A DNA stretch of 64,000 bases, taken from assembly GCF_018130145.1 (NCBI RefSeq), contig NZ_JAFCMB010000028.1, positions 1 through 64,000 on the forward strand. The letters are read 5' to 3'. Position numbers and translations under genes: made by a program. This document shows positions 8,341 to 16,788 of this stretch, piece by piece; within the stretch, counting starts at the first letter, position 1, and the number at the start of each line of letters is the position of its first letter. The stretch is from Bradyrhizobium sp. AUGA SZCCT0176. GTDB lineage: Bacteria; Pseudomonadota; Alphaproteobacteria; Rhizobiales; Xanthobacteraceae. The notes under the pieces were generated by a model, which did not search any database, was not told the origin of the DNA, and was given only the letters and a program-made list of their open reading frames with translations.

Positions 8341-9534
8341 ATGACCAAACGTCCCAAAGCCCTGATCATCGGCGGTGGCATCGCAGGTCCCGTGACCGGA
8401 ATCTTCCTGAAGCAGGCCGGCATCGATGCCGAGGTGTTCGAGGCCTGGCCCTACTCGGCCGGGATCGGCGGCGGCCTGCAGATCGCGCCGAACGGCATGC
8501 ATGTGCTGGCCGAGATCGGCCTCGCCTCCGACATGATCGCGCGCGGGTCGGTCGCCGAATCCTTCGACTTCTATTCGCAAGGAGGCGACCGCCTCGGCTC
8601 GCTCAACCGCAACATGAAAGAACGCTTCGGCCAGCCCGCGGTCAACATGTGCCGCGCCACGCTCAATGAATTGCTGGTCAACAAGGCCTGGTGCGCCAAT
8701 GTCGAGCTCAGGTTCGAGAAGCGGCTGGTGGGAATCGAGGATCGCGCCGACCAGCCGGTCGTGGCGCATTTTTCCGACGGCAGCTTTGCCGAGGGCGATT
8801 TTGTCATCGGCGCCGACGGCGTGCATTCGGCCGTCCGCGGCCACGTCATCCCGGACGGACCAAAGCCGTTCGATACAGGATTGATCGGCTTTGGCGGTTT
8901 TGTGCCACGCGCGGTGATCGAGAATTCGCCGATCGGCCAGCGCGTGGTGACGACGTTCGGGCAAAGCGGGTTCTTCGGCTATGGCTTCTGCAGCTCCGAT
9001 CCCAACGACGGCCTGATGTGGTGGAGCACGCAGCCCGCGCATGGCGCCAGTGCCGCGACGTTCCGCGCCATGAGCCAGGACCAGTTGCGGCAGCATTTGC
9101 GGAAATTCCACGCCGGCTGGCACGATCCGATTCTGCAAATCATCGATGCCGCCGAGAACATCGTGGTCACGGACACGCTCGACGTCGCAACCCTGCCGAC
9201 CTGGTCGCGCCAGCGGACGCTGCTCATTGGCGACGCCGCGCACGCCACCAGCCCGCATGCCGGCCAGGGCGCCTCGCTGGCGCTGGAAGACGCGCTGCGG
9301 CTTGGCCGGTTGATGCAGACCCGCCAGGAGCTCGCGTTGACATTCCAGAATTTCGAGGCCGAGCGCCGCCCTCGCGCCGAAAAGATCGTGGCGCTGGCGC
9401 GCCGCAACGGCAACAGCAAGCGCGAGTTCAGTCCGACCGGCGCCTGGATCCGTGACCGGATGATGAAACTGATGCTTCCGCTCGGCGCACGGGCGATGGA
9501 ATTTATGTACGCGTACGATCCCCGTTCGGCGTAG
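8341..9534 (+). CDS. FAD-dependent aromatic-type monooxygenase
   Basis: A class A flavoprotein monooxygenase (PHBH/salicylate hydroxylase-like), which would hydroxylate an aromatic or related substrate using NAD(P)H and O2. The dinucleotide-binding GGGIAGPVTGIFLKQAG is at the N-terminus, the DG motif (GADGVHSAVRG) is near residue 160, and the FAD ribityl-binding GDAAHATSPHAGQGA is near 295. I chose ATG 8341, which has GGAG six bases upstream, over the in-frame ATG 8329. Likely controlled by the adjacent MarR protein. The substrate is unknown. Confidence 0.88.
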   Translation: MTKRPKALIIGGGIAGPVTGIFLKQAGIDAEVFEAWPYSAGIGGGLQIAPNGMHVLAEIGLASDMIARGSVAESFDFYSQGGDRLGSLNRNMKERFGQPAVNMCRATLNELLVNKAWCANVELRFEKRLVGIEDRADQPVVAHFSDGSFAEGDFVIGADGVHSAVRGHVIPDGPKPFDTGLIGFGGFVPRAVIENSPIGQRVVTTFGQSGFFGYGFCSSDPNDGLMWWSTQPAHGASAATFRAMSQDQLRQHLRKFHAGWHDPILQIIDAAENIVVTDTLDVATLPTWSRQRTLLIGDAAHATSPHAGQGASLALEDALRLGRLMQTRQELALTFQNFEAERRPRAEKIVALARRNGNSKREFSPTGAWIRDRMMKLMLPLGARAMEFMYAYDPRSA

Positions 9535-9546
9535 CGGTCGCAAAGC

Positions 9547-10731
9547 CTACTTCTCCACGCCGAACGTCAAGCCGGCATGGCCGACCAGCCGCTTGATCAG
9601 TCTGTGCTGCATCGCCGCCCCCGGCGTCCAGATGCCGGCGGGCACATCAGGCGCATCGCGCAGCAGGCAGATCGCGCATTCGGAGATCATCTTCGCCGTC
9701 GAGCCATAGCCGGGATCGCGGTCACCCTTCACGGCAGCCCGCACCTGCTTGCCGTCGGGCGCGAGTGCGACGAACAGCAGATCGAAGAAACCACTCTCCC
9801 GCACCTCTTTCGAGGGACCGTCGCCGGGCTTCAGGCCGCTTGCGCCGCCCATCCTCTCGGCGTTGACGGCGGCGACGAGCTGTTTGGCGTTGGCTTCGCC
9901 TTGCGCTCCCGCACCGGTCAGCACCATCTCGTCATAAACGAAGTCTTTGCCGTACGGAAAGTTCATCAGAAAATTGGAACGGTGCACGTTGCGGGTGTTG
10001 ATGGTCGCCATCGCGAAGGGCGCCGTCCACGAGCCGAGATCATCGTCGAACAGCGGCTTGTTCCCGCGCGGCTGCTTCGGGCCTTCAAATCCCGGCGCCA
10101 GCAAAAATGGATCCTTCAACAGGGCGACCAGACTGAGGTCTTGCGCGGCAGCCGCGAACGTCGCCCAGGTGCTCGCGGCGGTACCACCGGACAACGTGCC
10201 GCTCATGTCGCGGATCCGGCCCTTGACGCGGTTGGCCGGTGCGCCAAAACTCTTGTTCGCCTCCTGCTGGACGCAGAACACGCCGAGTTCGAACGGCAGC
10301 GAATCGAAGCCGCAGGAAAATACGATGCGTGCACCGGTCGACTTTGCGGCCGCCTCGTGCGTGTCGATCATCTGCCGCATCCAGAGCGCCTCGCCGCAAA
10401 GGTCGAAATAGTCGGTGCCATCCGCGACGCAGGCTGCGACCAGTTCGGAGCCATAGCGCTGATACGGACCGACGGTCGAGATCACCGATCTGGTTCGGCC
10501 GACCATCGCCTTCAGCGAGGCGGGATCGCCGGCATCGGCAACGATCAGCGGGGTATCGGCCGGCGCTCCGATCGCGTCGCGCACGGCAGCGAGCTTGTCC
10601 AGGCTGCGCCCGGCCATCGCCCATTTCAGATTACCGTCGCCCTTGTAATGCGCGGCGAGATATTCAGCGATGAGCTGGCCGGTGAAGCCGGAGGCTCCAT
10701 AGACGACGATGTCGAGTTTCGACGAAGACAT
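9547..10731 (-). CDS. Trans-acting enoyl reductase / saccharopine dehydrogenase-like protein, copy B
   Basis: A Rossmann-fold NAD(P)-dependent protein of the saccharopine-dehydrogenase-like superfamily. Relatives include the mycobacterial trans-acting enoyl reductase. The nucleotide-binding motif is VVYGASGFTGQLIAEYLA at the N-terminus, with GPYQRYG and CGFDSLPFELG further in. It is about the same length as the upstream gene at 10770-11948 and is very similar to it along its whole length, so the two are a tandem duplication. A 38-base gap suggests co-transcription. The substrate is not known. Confidence 0.82.
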   Translation of the reverse strand: MSSSKLDIVVYGASGFTGQLIAEYLAAHYKGDGNLKWAMAGRSLDKLAAVRDAIGAPADTPLIVADAGDPASLKAMVGRTRSVISTVGPYQRYGSELVAACVADGTDYFDLCGEALWMRQMIDTHEAAAKSTGARIVFSCGFDSLPFELGVFCVQQEANKSFGAPANRVKGRIRDMSGTLSGGTAASTWATFAAAAQDLSLVALLKDPFLLAPGFEGPKQPRGNKPLFDDDLGSWTAPFAMATINTRNVHRSNFLMNFPYGKDFVYDEMVLTGAGAQGEANAKQLVAAVNAERMGGASGLKPGDGPSKEVRESGFFDLLFVALAPDGKQVRAAVKGDRDPGYGSTAKMISECAICLLRDAPDVPAGIWTPGAAMQHRLIKRLVGHAGLTFGVEK

Positions 10732-10769
10732 TGTCTGACTTCCGGGAAGATGATGCTCGAAAACTGGAG

Positions 10770-11948
10770 CTACTTCTCCACGGTGAACGTGAGGCCAGCG
10801 TTGTCGACCAGCCGCTTGATCAGTCTGTGCTGCATCGCCGCGCCCGGCGTCCAGATCCCGGCGGGCACATCAGGTGTATCGCGCAGCAGGCAGATCGCGC
10901 ATTCCGAGATCATCTTGGAGGTCGAGCCATAGCCGGGATCGCGGTCACCCTTGACCGCCGCACGGACCTGGCGGCCATCGGGGGCGATCGCGACATAGAG
11001 CAGATCATAGAGGCCGTTCTCGCGCTCTTCCTTCGACGGCCCCTCGCCCGGCTTGGGCGCGCCCGGACCGGTCTTTTCGGTGTTTGCGGCCATCACGAGC
11101 TTGGCGTTGGCCTCGCCCTTCTCGCCAGCACCCGTCAGCACCATTTCGTCGTAGACGAACTCCTGCCCGTACGGAAAGCCCATCAGCATGTTCGAGCGAT
11201 GGACGTTGCGGGTGTTGATGAGCGCCATCATGAAGGGCGCGATCCAGGACTGCAGGTCTTCCTCATAGGACGGCTTGCTGCCCGGCGGCTGCTTCGGCCC
11301 CTTGAATCCCGGCGTCAGCGCGAACGGATCCTTGAGGATCGCAACGAGGCTGAGATCCTTGGCTACGGCATCGAAGGTCGCCTTGGCGCTGGCGGCAGTG
11401 CCCCCGGACAAGGTGCCGCGCATATCGCGCACGCGACCCTTGACGCGCAAAGCCGGCGCACCGAACACCCGCTTGGCTTCCTCCTGCACGAAGAAAGCAC
11501 CGAGCTCAAACGGCACCGAGTCGAACCCGCACGAAAACACGATGCGCGCGCCGCTCGCCTTCGCCGCGGCTTCATGCTTGTCGATCATCTCGCGCATCCA
11601 CAGCGGCTCGCCGCAGAGATCGAAATAGTCGGTACCCGACTCCACACAGGCCGCAAGCAGCTCGTTGCCGTAAAACTGATACGGGCCGACGGTGGTGATC
11701 ACGGATTTCGTCTGCGCCACCATCGCCTTCAACGACGCAGCATCTGACGCGTCGGCCACGATCAGCGGCGTATCCGACGGCGCGCCGATCGCATCGCGCA
11801 CCGTGGCGAGCTTGTCCTTGCTGCGCCCGGCCATCGCCCATTTCAGGCTGCTGTCGCCCTTGTAATGCGCGGCGAGATATTCAGCGACAAGCTGGCCGGT
11901 GAAGCCGGTAGCGCCGTAGACTACGATGTCGAATTTCGACGAAGACAT
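10770..11948 (-). CDS. Trans-acting enoyl reductase / saccharopine dehydrogenase-like protein, copy A
   Basis: A 392-residue paralogue of the next gene with the same blocks: VVYGATGFTGQLVAEYLA, GPYQFYGNELLAACVESGTD, CGFDSVPFELGAF and the end GAAMQHRLIKRLVDNAGLTF. By eye, roughly three-quarters of residues match copy B. The differences are spread along the protein, so the duplication is not brand new. It is the first gene of the pair. A palindromic repeat (11968-12065) lies just upstream, so the promoter must be within or beyond that repeat. Confidence 0.82.
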   Translation of the reverse strand: MSSSKFDIVVYGATGFTGQLVAEYLAAHYKGDSSLKWAMAGRSKDKLATVRDAIGAPSDTPLIVADASDAASLKAMVAQTKSVITTVGPYQFYGNELLAACVESGTDYFDLCGEPLWMREMIDKHEAAAKASGARIVFSCGFDSVPFELGAFFVQEEAKRVFGAPALRVKGRVRDMRGTLSGGTAASAKATFDAVAKDLSLVAILKDPFALTPGFKGPKQPPGSKPSYEEDLQSWIAPFMMALINTRNVHRSNMLMGFPYGQEFVYDEMVLTGAGEKGEANAKLVMAANTEKTGPGAPKPGEGPSKEERENGLYDLLYVAIAPDGRQVRAAVKGDRDPGYGSTSKMISECAICLLRDTPDVPAGIWTPGAAMQHRLIKRLVDNAGLTFTVEK

Positions 11949-11967
11949 GTTTTAGTTCCCTAATACT

Positions 11968-12065
11968 CGTCATTGCGAGAAGCGAAGCGACGAAGCAATC
12001 CATACTTACTTGGTGGCTATCTTACTTGGTGGCTATGGATTGCTTCGCTGCGCTCGCAATGACGG
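11968..12065. repeat. Extragenic palindromic repeat, CGTCATTGCGAG family, copy 3
   Basis: The element has the usual CGTCATTGCGAG / CGCAATGACG ends and the GCAATCCAT / ATGGATTGC inner arms. The loop is replaced by two exact tandem copies of the 16-base unit CTTACTTGGTGGCTAT at 12005-12020 and 12021-12036. It separates the DUF169 gene from the duplicated reductase pair. Confidence 0.82.
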
Positions 12066-12086
12066 TTTCCCCTTCATTTCGCAAGG

Positions 12087-12872
12087 CTATTTCTTAGCAT
12101 ACGAAACGCCCATGCCGGCGCGGACGTCGGCCTGGATGCCATAGGGCGCGATCGGATAGCGCAGGCCGTTTTTCGCCAGTTGCTTCATGCCGATAATGGC
12201 CTTGGCGAGATGCGCGGGCTGCAGTGCCATCAGCATTTCCTCGTCGGGCACGCCGCCATAGCGACGTTCCGCGAAGCACGGCAGCGACAGCGAGGGCTCG
12301 CCGGTCTTGAGCGCCCGCCCCCAGGAATCCGCGCAGGCGGTCTCGCCGACCACGCCCCATTCGAACTTCTTGTAACCGGTGTATTGCAGCCCGTTGATCA
12401 GGATGATCATCTGGCCCGGCGTGGCATAGACCAGGCAGATATCCGGCGGATTGAGCCGTCCGCTGGTGAGCGGGCTCACCGCCATCGCCTGGTATTTGCC
12501 ATATGGCACGACATCGAGTGCTTCCTGGCGCAGCCGCGCGTCTTCCTCCGTGCCATGCCAGACACCGACGTAATTCTTTCCTTCGAGAAATTTCTCGTCG
12601 GTTGGCGCCAGCCCGATCACGGCGCGGCATTGCGCGCCGACGAGGTCTTCGCCGGTGATGCCGACGGTCCAGCCGAGCCTTGAAGCCATGCTGACAATCT
12701 GGTCGGTGGTGTGCACCGCGGACGGCCGCCGGATCTTCGGGATTGCCGCCATCTCCTCGACGGTTGCGAACATCTTGATGCCGATCACGGTGGTCCGGAG
12801 CCGCAACAGGCTGATCAGGTCGGCAGCCATGCCGTTCAAATCGAACGCTTCCGGCGGCGTTTGCTGTTGCAT
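12087..12872 (-). CDS. DUF169 family protein
   Basis: This 261-residue protein resembles the DUF169 family, whose function is not established. Visible features are a conserved-looking PSAVHTTDQIVSM region near residue 50, a Cys in VGAQCRAVIGL, VYATPGQMIILINGLQYTGY, and two further Cys in ACADSWG and SLPCFAERRYGG. No signal peptide or membrane segment is evident. It is transcribed leftward toward the reductase pair but is separated from it by the palindromic repeat. Confidence 0.72.
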   Translation of the reverse strand: MQQQTPPEAFDLNGMAADLISLLRLRTTVIGIKMFATVEEMAAIPKIRRPSAVHTTDQIVSMASRLGWTVGITGEDLVGAQCRAVIGLAPTDEKFLEGKNYVGVWHGTEEDARLRQEALDVVPYGKYQAMAVSPLTSGRLNPPDICLVYATPGQMIILINGLQYTGYKKFEWGVVGETACADSWGRALKTGEPSLSLPCFAERRYGGVPDEEMLMALQPAHLAKAIIGMKQLAKNGLRYPIAPYGIQADVRAGMGVSYAKK

Positions 12873-12947
12873 GGCGTAAACTCCCTGGATCGGCGCGCTG
12901 CGCTTGTTGGCGTCAATTCTAGCCCGGCCGGTCGCCTGTTGCGACCT

Positions 12948-13754
12948 CTACTTCGGCGCCGGCCCCGGCAGCAAATCGTCGATCTTGCCGGTGGCCCGGT
13001 ACGCAACCAGGCCCATCCATTCGCGCGCCGCGGTTTCGGTCCGTCCGAGGCCATCAAGAATGGCGTTAGAGAACTTCATCAGGTCGGCGCGGTCGCCGAC
13101 CCGCCAATCGACCGGATAGGCCTCGACCGCAAATCCAGCCTTTCGGAACAGGCCGACCGATCGCGGCATATGAAAGGCCGAGGTCACCAGCAACCAGCGC
13201 TCGCCGTCCTTCGGCGCCACCAGCGCTTTCGAGAACTGGGCATTCTCCAGCGTATTCCGTGATGCCCGCTCCATGATCAGCCGCGATTTTGCGATGCCGA
13301 GGCTCTCGAAAACCGCGCCGGCGAAATCGGCCTCGCGCGCGTCGTTCGAAATCAGGTTGGCACTGCCGCCGGTGAAGACGATGCGCGCATTCGGATAGCG
13401 GTGCGCCAACGCCGCCGCCGCGATGATGCGGTCCGGCGCGCTGCGCACCACCGGCGTGCCATGCGCAGCCGATATGTCAGCCTCGATCGATGCGCCGAGC
13501 ACGACGATACCGTCCGGCGGCGCGCCCGCTCCGACCTCCCATCGTGGAAAGCGCTGCTCCAGCGGATAGAGCAACAGGTTTCCGAGCGGTGACAATCCGC
13601 AGATCACCAGCAGCAGCACCGAGGCCATCACGAGCTTGCGGCCGAGCGATGCAAAGCGCGTCAGCAGCAGGATGGCGCCAATGAAACCGACGCCGATCAG
13701 GAAATTCGTCGGCATCAGCATGTAGCCGAGCGTTTTGGAGAGAACAAAGAACAA
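12948..13754 (-). CDS. YdcF/ElyC/SanA (DUF218) family envelope protein
   Basis: A membrane-anchored protein of the DUF218 family, linked in other bacteria to envelope barrier function and cell-wall precursor metabolism. I chose the TTG at 13754: AAGAGG lies six bases upstream, and the protein then begins FFVLSKTLGYMLMPTNFLIG, as in relatives. The longer frame to 13820 only runs into a palindromic repeat. Two N-terminal membrane segments precede the DUF218 domain, with GIVVLGASIE near residue 85, RYPNARIVFTGGS, and TSAFHMPRSVGLFRKAG. The catalytic role is unclear. Confidence 0.82.
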   Translation of the reverse strand: MFFVLSKTLGYMLMPTNFLIGVGFIGAILLLTRFASLGRKLVMASVLLLVICGLSPLGNLLLYPLEQRFPRWEVGAGAPPDGIVVLGASIEADISAAHGTPVVRSAPDRIIAAAALAHRYPNARIVFTGGSANLISNDAREADFAGAVFESLGIAKSRLIMERASRNTLENAQFSKALVAPKDGERWLLVTSAFHMPRSVGLFRKAGFAVEAYPVDWRVGDRADLMKFSNAILDGLGRTETAAREWMGLVAYRATGKIDDLLPGPAPK

Positions 13755-13778
13755 GGAAGGCCTCTTGGATTTCCGGCT

Positions 13779-13907
13779 CGTCATACGCGGGCTTGACCCG
13801 CGTATCCATCTTCTTCGCAAAAAGCGTCATGCGAAAATGATGGATTGCCGGGGCGCAGACAAGTTTACGTAGTCTGCGCAAGCAGACTACTATGCCCGGC
13901 AATGACA
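13779..13907. repeat. Extragenic palindromic repeat (CGTCATACGCGGGCTTGACCCGCGTATCC type)
   Basis: A compound hairpin element: TACGCGGGCTTGACCCGCGTA, then AGTCTGCGCAAGCAGACT, with GGATTGCCGGGG and CCCGGCAATGAC as distant inverted arms. It fills most of the gap between the divergent ydcF-type and formamidase genes. Confidence 0.7.
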
Positions 13908-13942
13908 AATAGGACGAGACAACACCGACAAGAAGGTCCCCC

Positions 13943-14884
13943 ATGACCCATCATCACCTGCATTCCAGCCCCATGACCTGCCACTGGGGCTTTTTCGAAG
14001 CGAAATTGAAGCCGGTCCTGACCATTGCCAGCGGCGATGAGGTCACGGTCGATACCATCACCGGCGGCCCCGACGTGGTGCCGGACCGCAGCAAATTCCA
14101 CGTGCCGCCGGAGCTTGCCGATGTGCACGCCCAGAACGAGCGGATGGTGCCGGGTCATATCCTGACCGGCCCGATCGCGGTGGAAGGCGCCGCGCCCGGT
14201 GATGTGCTCGAGGTCGACATTCTCGACGTCCAGCTCCGGCAGGACTGGGGCTACAATCTGATCAAGCCGCTGTCCGGCACCCTGCCCGACGATTTCCCCG
14301 ACACGCGGCTTCTGAACATTCCGCTCGACCGCGAGCGGATGGTCGGCCGGATGCCGTGGGGGCTCGACCTTCCGCTCAAACCGTTCTTCGGCGTGATGGG
14401 CGTGGCGCCGCCGCCGGCCTGGGGCCGCATCACCTCGCTGATCCCGCGCGCGATGGGCGGCAATCTGGACAACAAGGAGCTAGGGGCCGGCGCCAAACTC
14501 TATCTGCCGGTGTTCGTGCCCGGCGCGCTGTTTTCCTGCGGCGACGGCCACGGCGTGCAAGGCGACGGCGAAGTCTGCGTCACCGCGATCGAAACCGCGC
14601 TGCAGGGCCGTTTCCGGCTGACGCTGCGCAAGGATCTCCGGCTGGACTATCCGCGCGCGGAAACGCCTGATCATTACATGACCATGGCGATGGACCCCGA
14701 CCTCGACCAATGCGTGGTGCGCGCGCTGCGCGACATGATCGTGCTGCTCGGCGAGAAGCGCAACCTGTCGCGCGAGGACGCCTACACGCTGTGCAGCCTC
14801 GCCGCCGACCTGCGGGTGACGCAGACGGTCAACGGCTCCAAGGGCATCCACTGCATGATTGCAAAGAGCGTCGTGCACGGCTGA
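13943..14884 (+). CDS. Acetamidase/formamidase family protein
   Basis: A predicted cytoplasmic amidohydrolase releasing ammonia from formamide or short-chain amides. Family blocks visible are VTVDTITGGPD near residue 35, VPGHILTGPIAVEGAAPGD, PHGIRP-equivalent WGLDLPLKPFFGVMGVAP, and FSCGDGHGVQGDGEVCVTAIE around 195-215 with the conserved DGH and GEVC. At 313 residues it is of normal length. The start ATG 13943 follows AAGGTCCCCC. It is convergent with the GrlR-like gene, with only 21 bases between stops. Confidence 0.88.
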   Translation: MTHHHLHSSPMTCHWGFFEAKLKPVLTIASGDEVTVDTITGGPDVVPDRSKFHVPPELADVHAQNERMVPGHILTGPIAVEGAAPGDVLEVDILDVQLRQDWGYNLIKPLSGTLPDDFPDTRLLNIPLDRERMVGRMPWGLDLPLKPFFGVMGVAPPPAWGRITSLIPRAMGGNLDNKELGAGAKLYLPVFVPGALFSCGDGHGVQGDGEVCVTAIETALQGRFRLTLRKDLRLDYPRAETPDHYMTMAMDPDLDQCVVRALRDMIVLLGEKRNLSREDAYTLCSLAADLRVTQTVNGSKGIHCMIAKSVVHG

Positions 14885-14905
14885 TGACCGTGACGCGGTG
14901 CGCCG

Positions 14906-15253
14906 TCACAGCGGCGAAAGCAGCTCCAACCTGGAACGAATCCTGACGCTGGTCTTTCCAACCAGCGCCGCCCCCTGCACGTCAGCGCTATCGGTGGCAT
15001 AGGTGCCGCTGAAGCCAGTGGTGACCTCGCGCCCGCCAAACAGCGGCAGCACGCCAGCCGATTTGGTGTGCTGGGTGGTGGTCAGTTCGCCGCGCCATTT
15101 GCCGCGGTCAGCGGTGTAGGAGCCGGTATAATAGAAATGCGAGTCGCCGCCGACGATCCTGCCATCCAGCAGAACGATGACGCCGCTGGCGTGGCCACGC
15201 CCGCCCTCCATCATTTCGGTCAGGATCGAGTAGAGACCGTTGGTGATCGTCAT
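14906..15253 (-). CDS. GrlR-like small regulatory protein
   Basis: A small protein of 115 residues with the look of the GrlR family (first described as a negative regulator of LEE type III secretion in E. coli). It begins MTITNGLYSILTEM and has GVIVLLDGRIVGGDSHFYYT followed by two-stranded repeats with lipocalin-like spacing. In rhizobia such proteins are common and not tied to secretion. I chose ATG 15253 because the longer frame adds only an unstructured tail. Function here is unknown. Confidence 0.65.
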   Translation of the reverse strand: MTITNGLYSILTEMMEGGRGHASGVIVLLDGRIVGGDSHFYYTGSYTADRGKWRGELTTTQHTKSAGVLPLFGGREVTTGFSGTYATDSADVQGAALVGKTSVRIRSRLELLSPL

Positions 15254-15315
15254 CGCAGGATTGTCCCTCGTCCGCAGCAGCATCGACTGTGCATACGGCC
15301 TGAGGCAATCGGGAA

Positions 15316-15450
15316 ATGAGCGAGGCGCTGGATCGTTTCGCCGCGGCTGCGTTGGCGCCGTCGACCCCGCTCGCTGGGCGCGCAGCGGTGTTCAAGATCA
15401 GCCCCTGCCTGGCAGCGGTCGATTTTTTCGATGCCGTTACAAGGAGATAG
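15316..15450 (+). CDS. Possible 44-residue small protein
   Basis: A short frame beginning MSEALDRFAAAALAPSTPLA and ending DFFDAVTRR. It is preceded only by a weak GGGAA and has no family I know. It lies in an otherwise gene-free gap (15254-15546), and nothing else is seen there except an AT-rich stretch near 15480-15530 that could hold the promoter for the next gene. Low confidence. Confidence 0.28.
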   Translation: MSEALDRFAAAALAPSTPLAGRAAVFKISPCLAAVDFFDAVTRR

Positions 15451-15546
15451 ACTGCGACTCAGGCGGCAATTGACTTATCCCCATGAAACTTAATAGAGTC
15501 TAAATAGATACTTTTCAGTACAGCGTTTAAAAGTTAGCGTTCTTGC

Positions 15547-15744
15547 ATGGCTACAGAAAAAGCCGAAACCGACCGCATTCCCGTGACCTTGGCGCTCTCG
15601 ACCATCAGCTATCTCGAAAAACTGGTGAGACAGGGTACCCACGGCACTAGCGTTCCCGGCGTTGCGAAGACCCTGATCGAGGAAGGCATCCGGCTCGCCA
15701 TCAAGGACGGGCTGCTGTCGATCCGCGACAATGGCAGGCCTTGA
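15547..15744 (+). CDS. Small hypothetical protein, possible ribbon-helix-helix
   Basis: A 65-residue protein starting MATEKAETDRIPVTLALSTI. The order strand (IPVTLALS), helix (TISYLEKLVRQG), loop, helix (VPGVAKTLIEEGIRLAIKDG) matches the size and pattern of ribbon-helix-helix DNA-binding proteins, but I do not recognise a specific family. It is 74 bases upstream of the GcrA-type gene and may be co-transcribed with it. Confidence 0.6.
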   Translation: MATEKAETDRIPVTLALSTISYLEKLVRQGTHGTSVPGVAKTLIEEGIRLAIKDGLLSIRDNGRP

Positions 15745-15818
15745 TGGCACGCCAGCGGAAAATTCGCTGACGGGAGACAGGAACGCGGCGGTTCCTCAAA
15801 GAATTTGGGACCGCAAGC

Positions 15819-16289
15819 ATGTTCGCAAACATACCGACCTGGACCACCGAGCGCGTCGAACTCCTCAAGCAACATTTCGAATCCGGCCTCTCATGCCGCG
15901 AGATCGCCGCTCACATCGGCGTCAGCCGCAACGCCGTGATCGGCAAATTGACACGGCTCGGTTTGACCCGCGGGCCGACCAATATCGAACAGCATCTGCA
16001 AGGGACCACGAAGGAACGCAGCCCGAAATCCGTTCCCCGCGCGCAGTACCGGATGCTGCAAGTGGTCTACCAGAACGGGCAGCCGGCCCCCGACGCCCCG
16101 ATCGCCAGCGAGCGGCCCTGCTCACTGCTCGAACTCAGCCATGAGCGCTGCCGCTGGCCGATCAGCACGCCCGGCGCGGACGACTTCTGCTTTTGCGGCA
16201 ACACGCCGCTCAAGGGTATGCCCTACTGCGCCGGCCACACCCGCCTCGCCTACAAGCCCGGCTCGCGCCAGCGAGTGGCGCGGGCCTGA
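15819..16289 (+). CDS. GcrA-type cell cycle regulator paralogue
   Basis: GcrA proteins work with sigma-70 and methylated DNA to drive cell-cycle genes in alphaproteobacteria. This 156-residue protein has the N-terminal HTH (WTTERVELLKQHFESGLSC then REIAAHIGVSRNAVIGKLTR) and the C-terminal Cys-rich sigma-binding-like part (RCRWPISTPGADDFCFCG...MPYCAGH). It differs from the canonical GcrA start, which usually opens with WTDERVELLKKLW, so it is probably a second copy rather than the main regulator. Confidence 0.78.
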   Translation: MFANIPTWTTERVELLKQHFESGLSCREIAAHIGVSRNAVIGKLTRLGLTRGPTNIEQHLQGTTKERSPKSVPRAQYRMLQVVYQNGQPAPDAPIASERPCSLLELSHERCRWPISTPGADDFCFCGNTPLKGMPYCAGHTRLAYKPGSRQRVARA

Positions 16290-16358
16290 CATTGTCTGAC
16301 GCACGCTCTGCTTAGAGCGCAGCAAATATCGGGCACGGCCATTCCACGGCTGTAGCAG

Positions 16359-16748
16359 TCACTGCGCGGGCACGAGCGCCTGCGCTCCCTTGTCCTTGAT
16401 CAAGAGCACCAGGAATTTCGCCGGCTGGGTGCTGCTTGCGTTCCGGTCGACGACATGAACATCATCGTGGCCTTCATAGAAACTTTGACCTGCTGTCAGT
16501 GTCACGGGTTGTCCACCCTTCAGCTGCATCACGACGGAGCCCTCCAGCACATAAACAAACGCATGTGCGTTGTGTCGGTGGACAGCACTCGACCCGCCGG
16601 GCGCATGCTCGACCGTGATCATCAAAGCTTCCTTGCCGGGATTATCCGGAAGATCCTTGGACATGAGCGGCGTCACCTTGGGGGCCTGAGCTGCCGCCGT
16701 TCCGGTCATCAAGCACAGAAGAACCAGCGCAACGAGTTTGGTTGCCAT
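16359..16748 (-). CDS. Secreted cupin-domain protein
   Basis: A 129-residue single-domain cupin with a signal peptide (LVALVLLCLMTGTAAAQA). The first motif is HRHNAHAFVYVLEGSVVM, and the second appears as FYEGHDDVHVVDRN, giving plausible metal-binding His/Glu residues. It lies 40 bases downstream of the NmrA-like gene on the same strand, so the two are probably one unit. The substrate is unknown. Confidence 0.78.
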   Translation of the reverse strand: MATKLVALVLLCLMTGTAAAQAPKVTPLMSKDLPDNPGKEALMITVEHAPGGSSAVHRHNAHAFVYVLEGSVVMQLKGGQPVTLTAGQSFYEGHDDVHVVDRNASSTQPAKFLVLLIKDKGAQALVPAQ

Positions 16749-16788
16749 AATCGCCTCTTTCGTTCATTGCCCAGGAGCTGATGCGGAA

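Noticed and set aside
12948..13820. Longer start of the YdcF-type protein at 13820
   Set aside because: The first 22 codons lie in a palindromic repeat; TTG 13754 has a proper ribosome-binding site and a family-like N-terminus.
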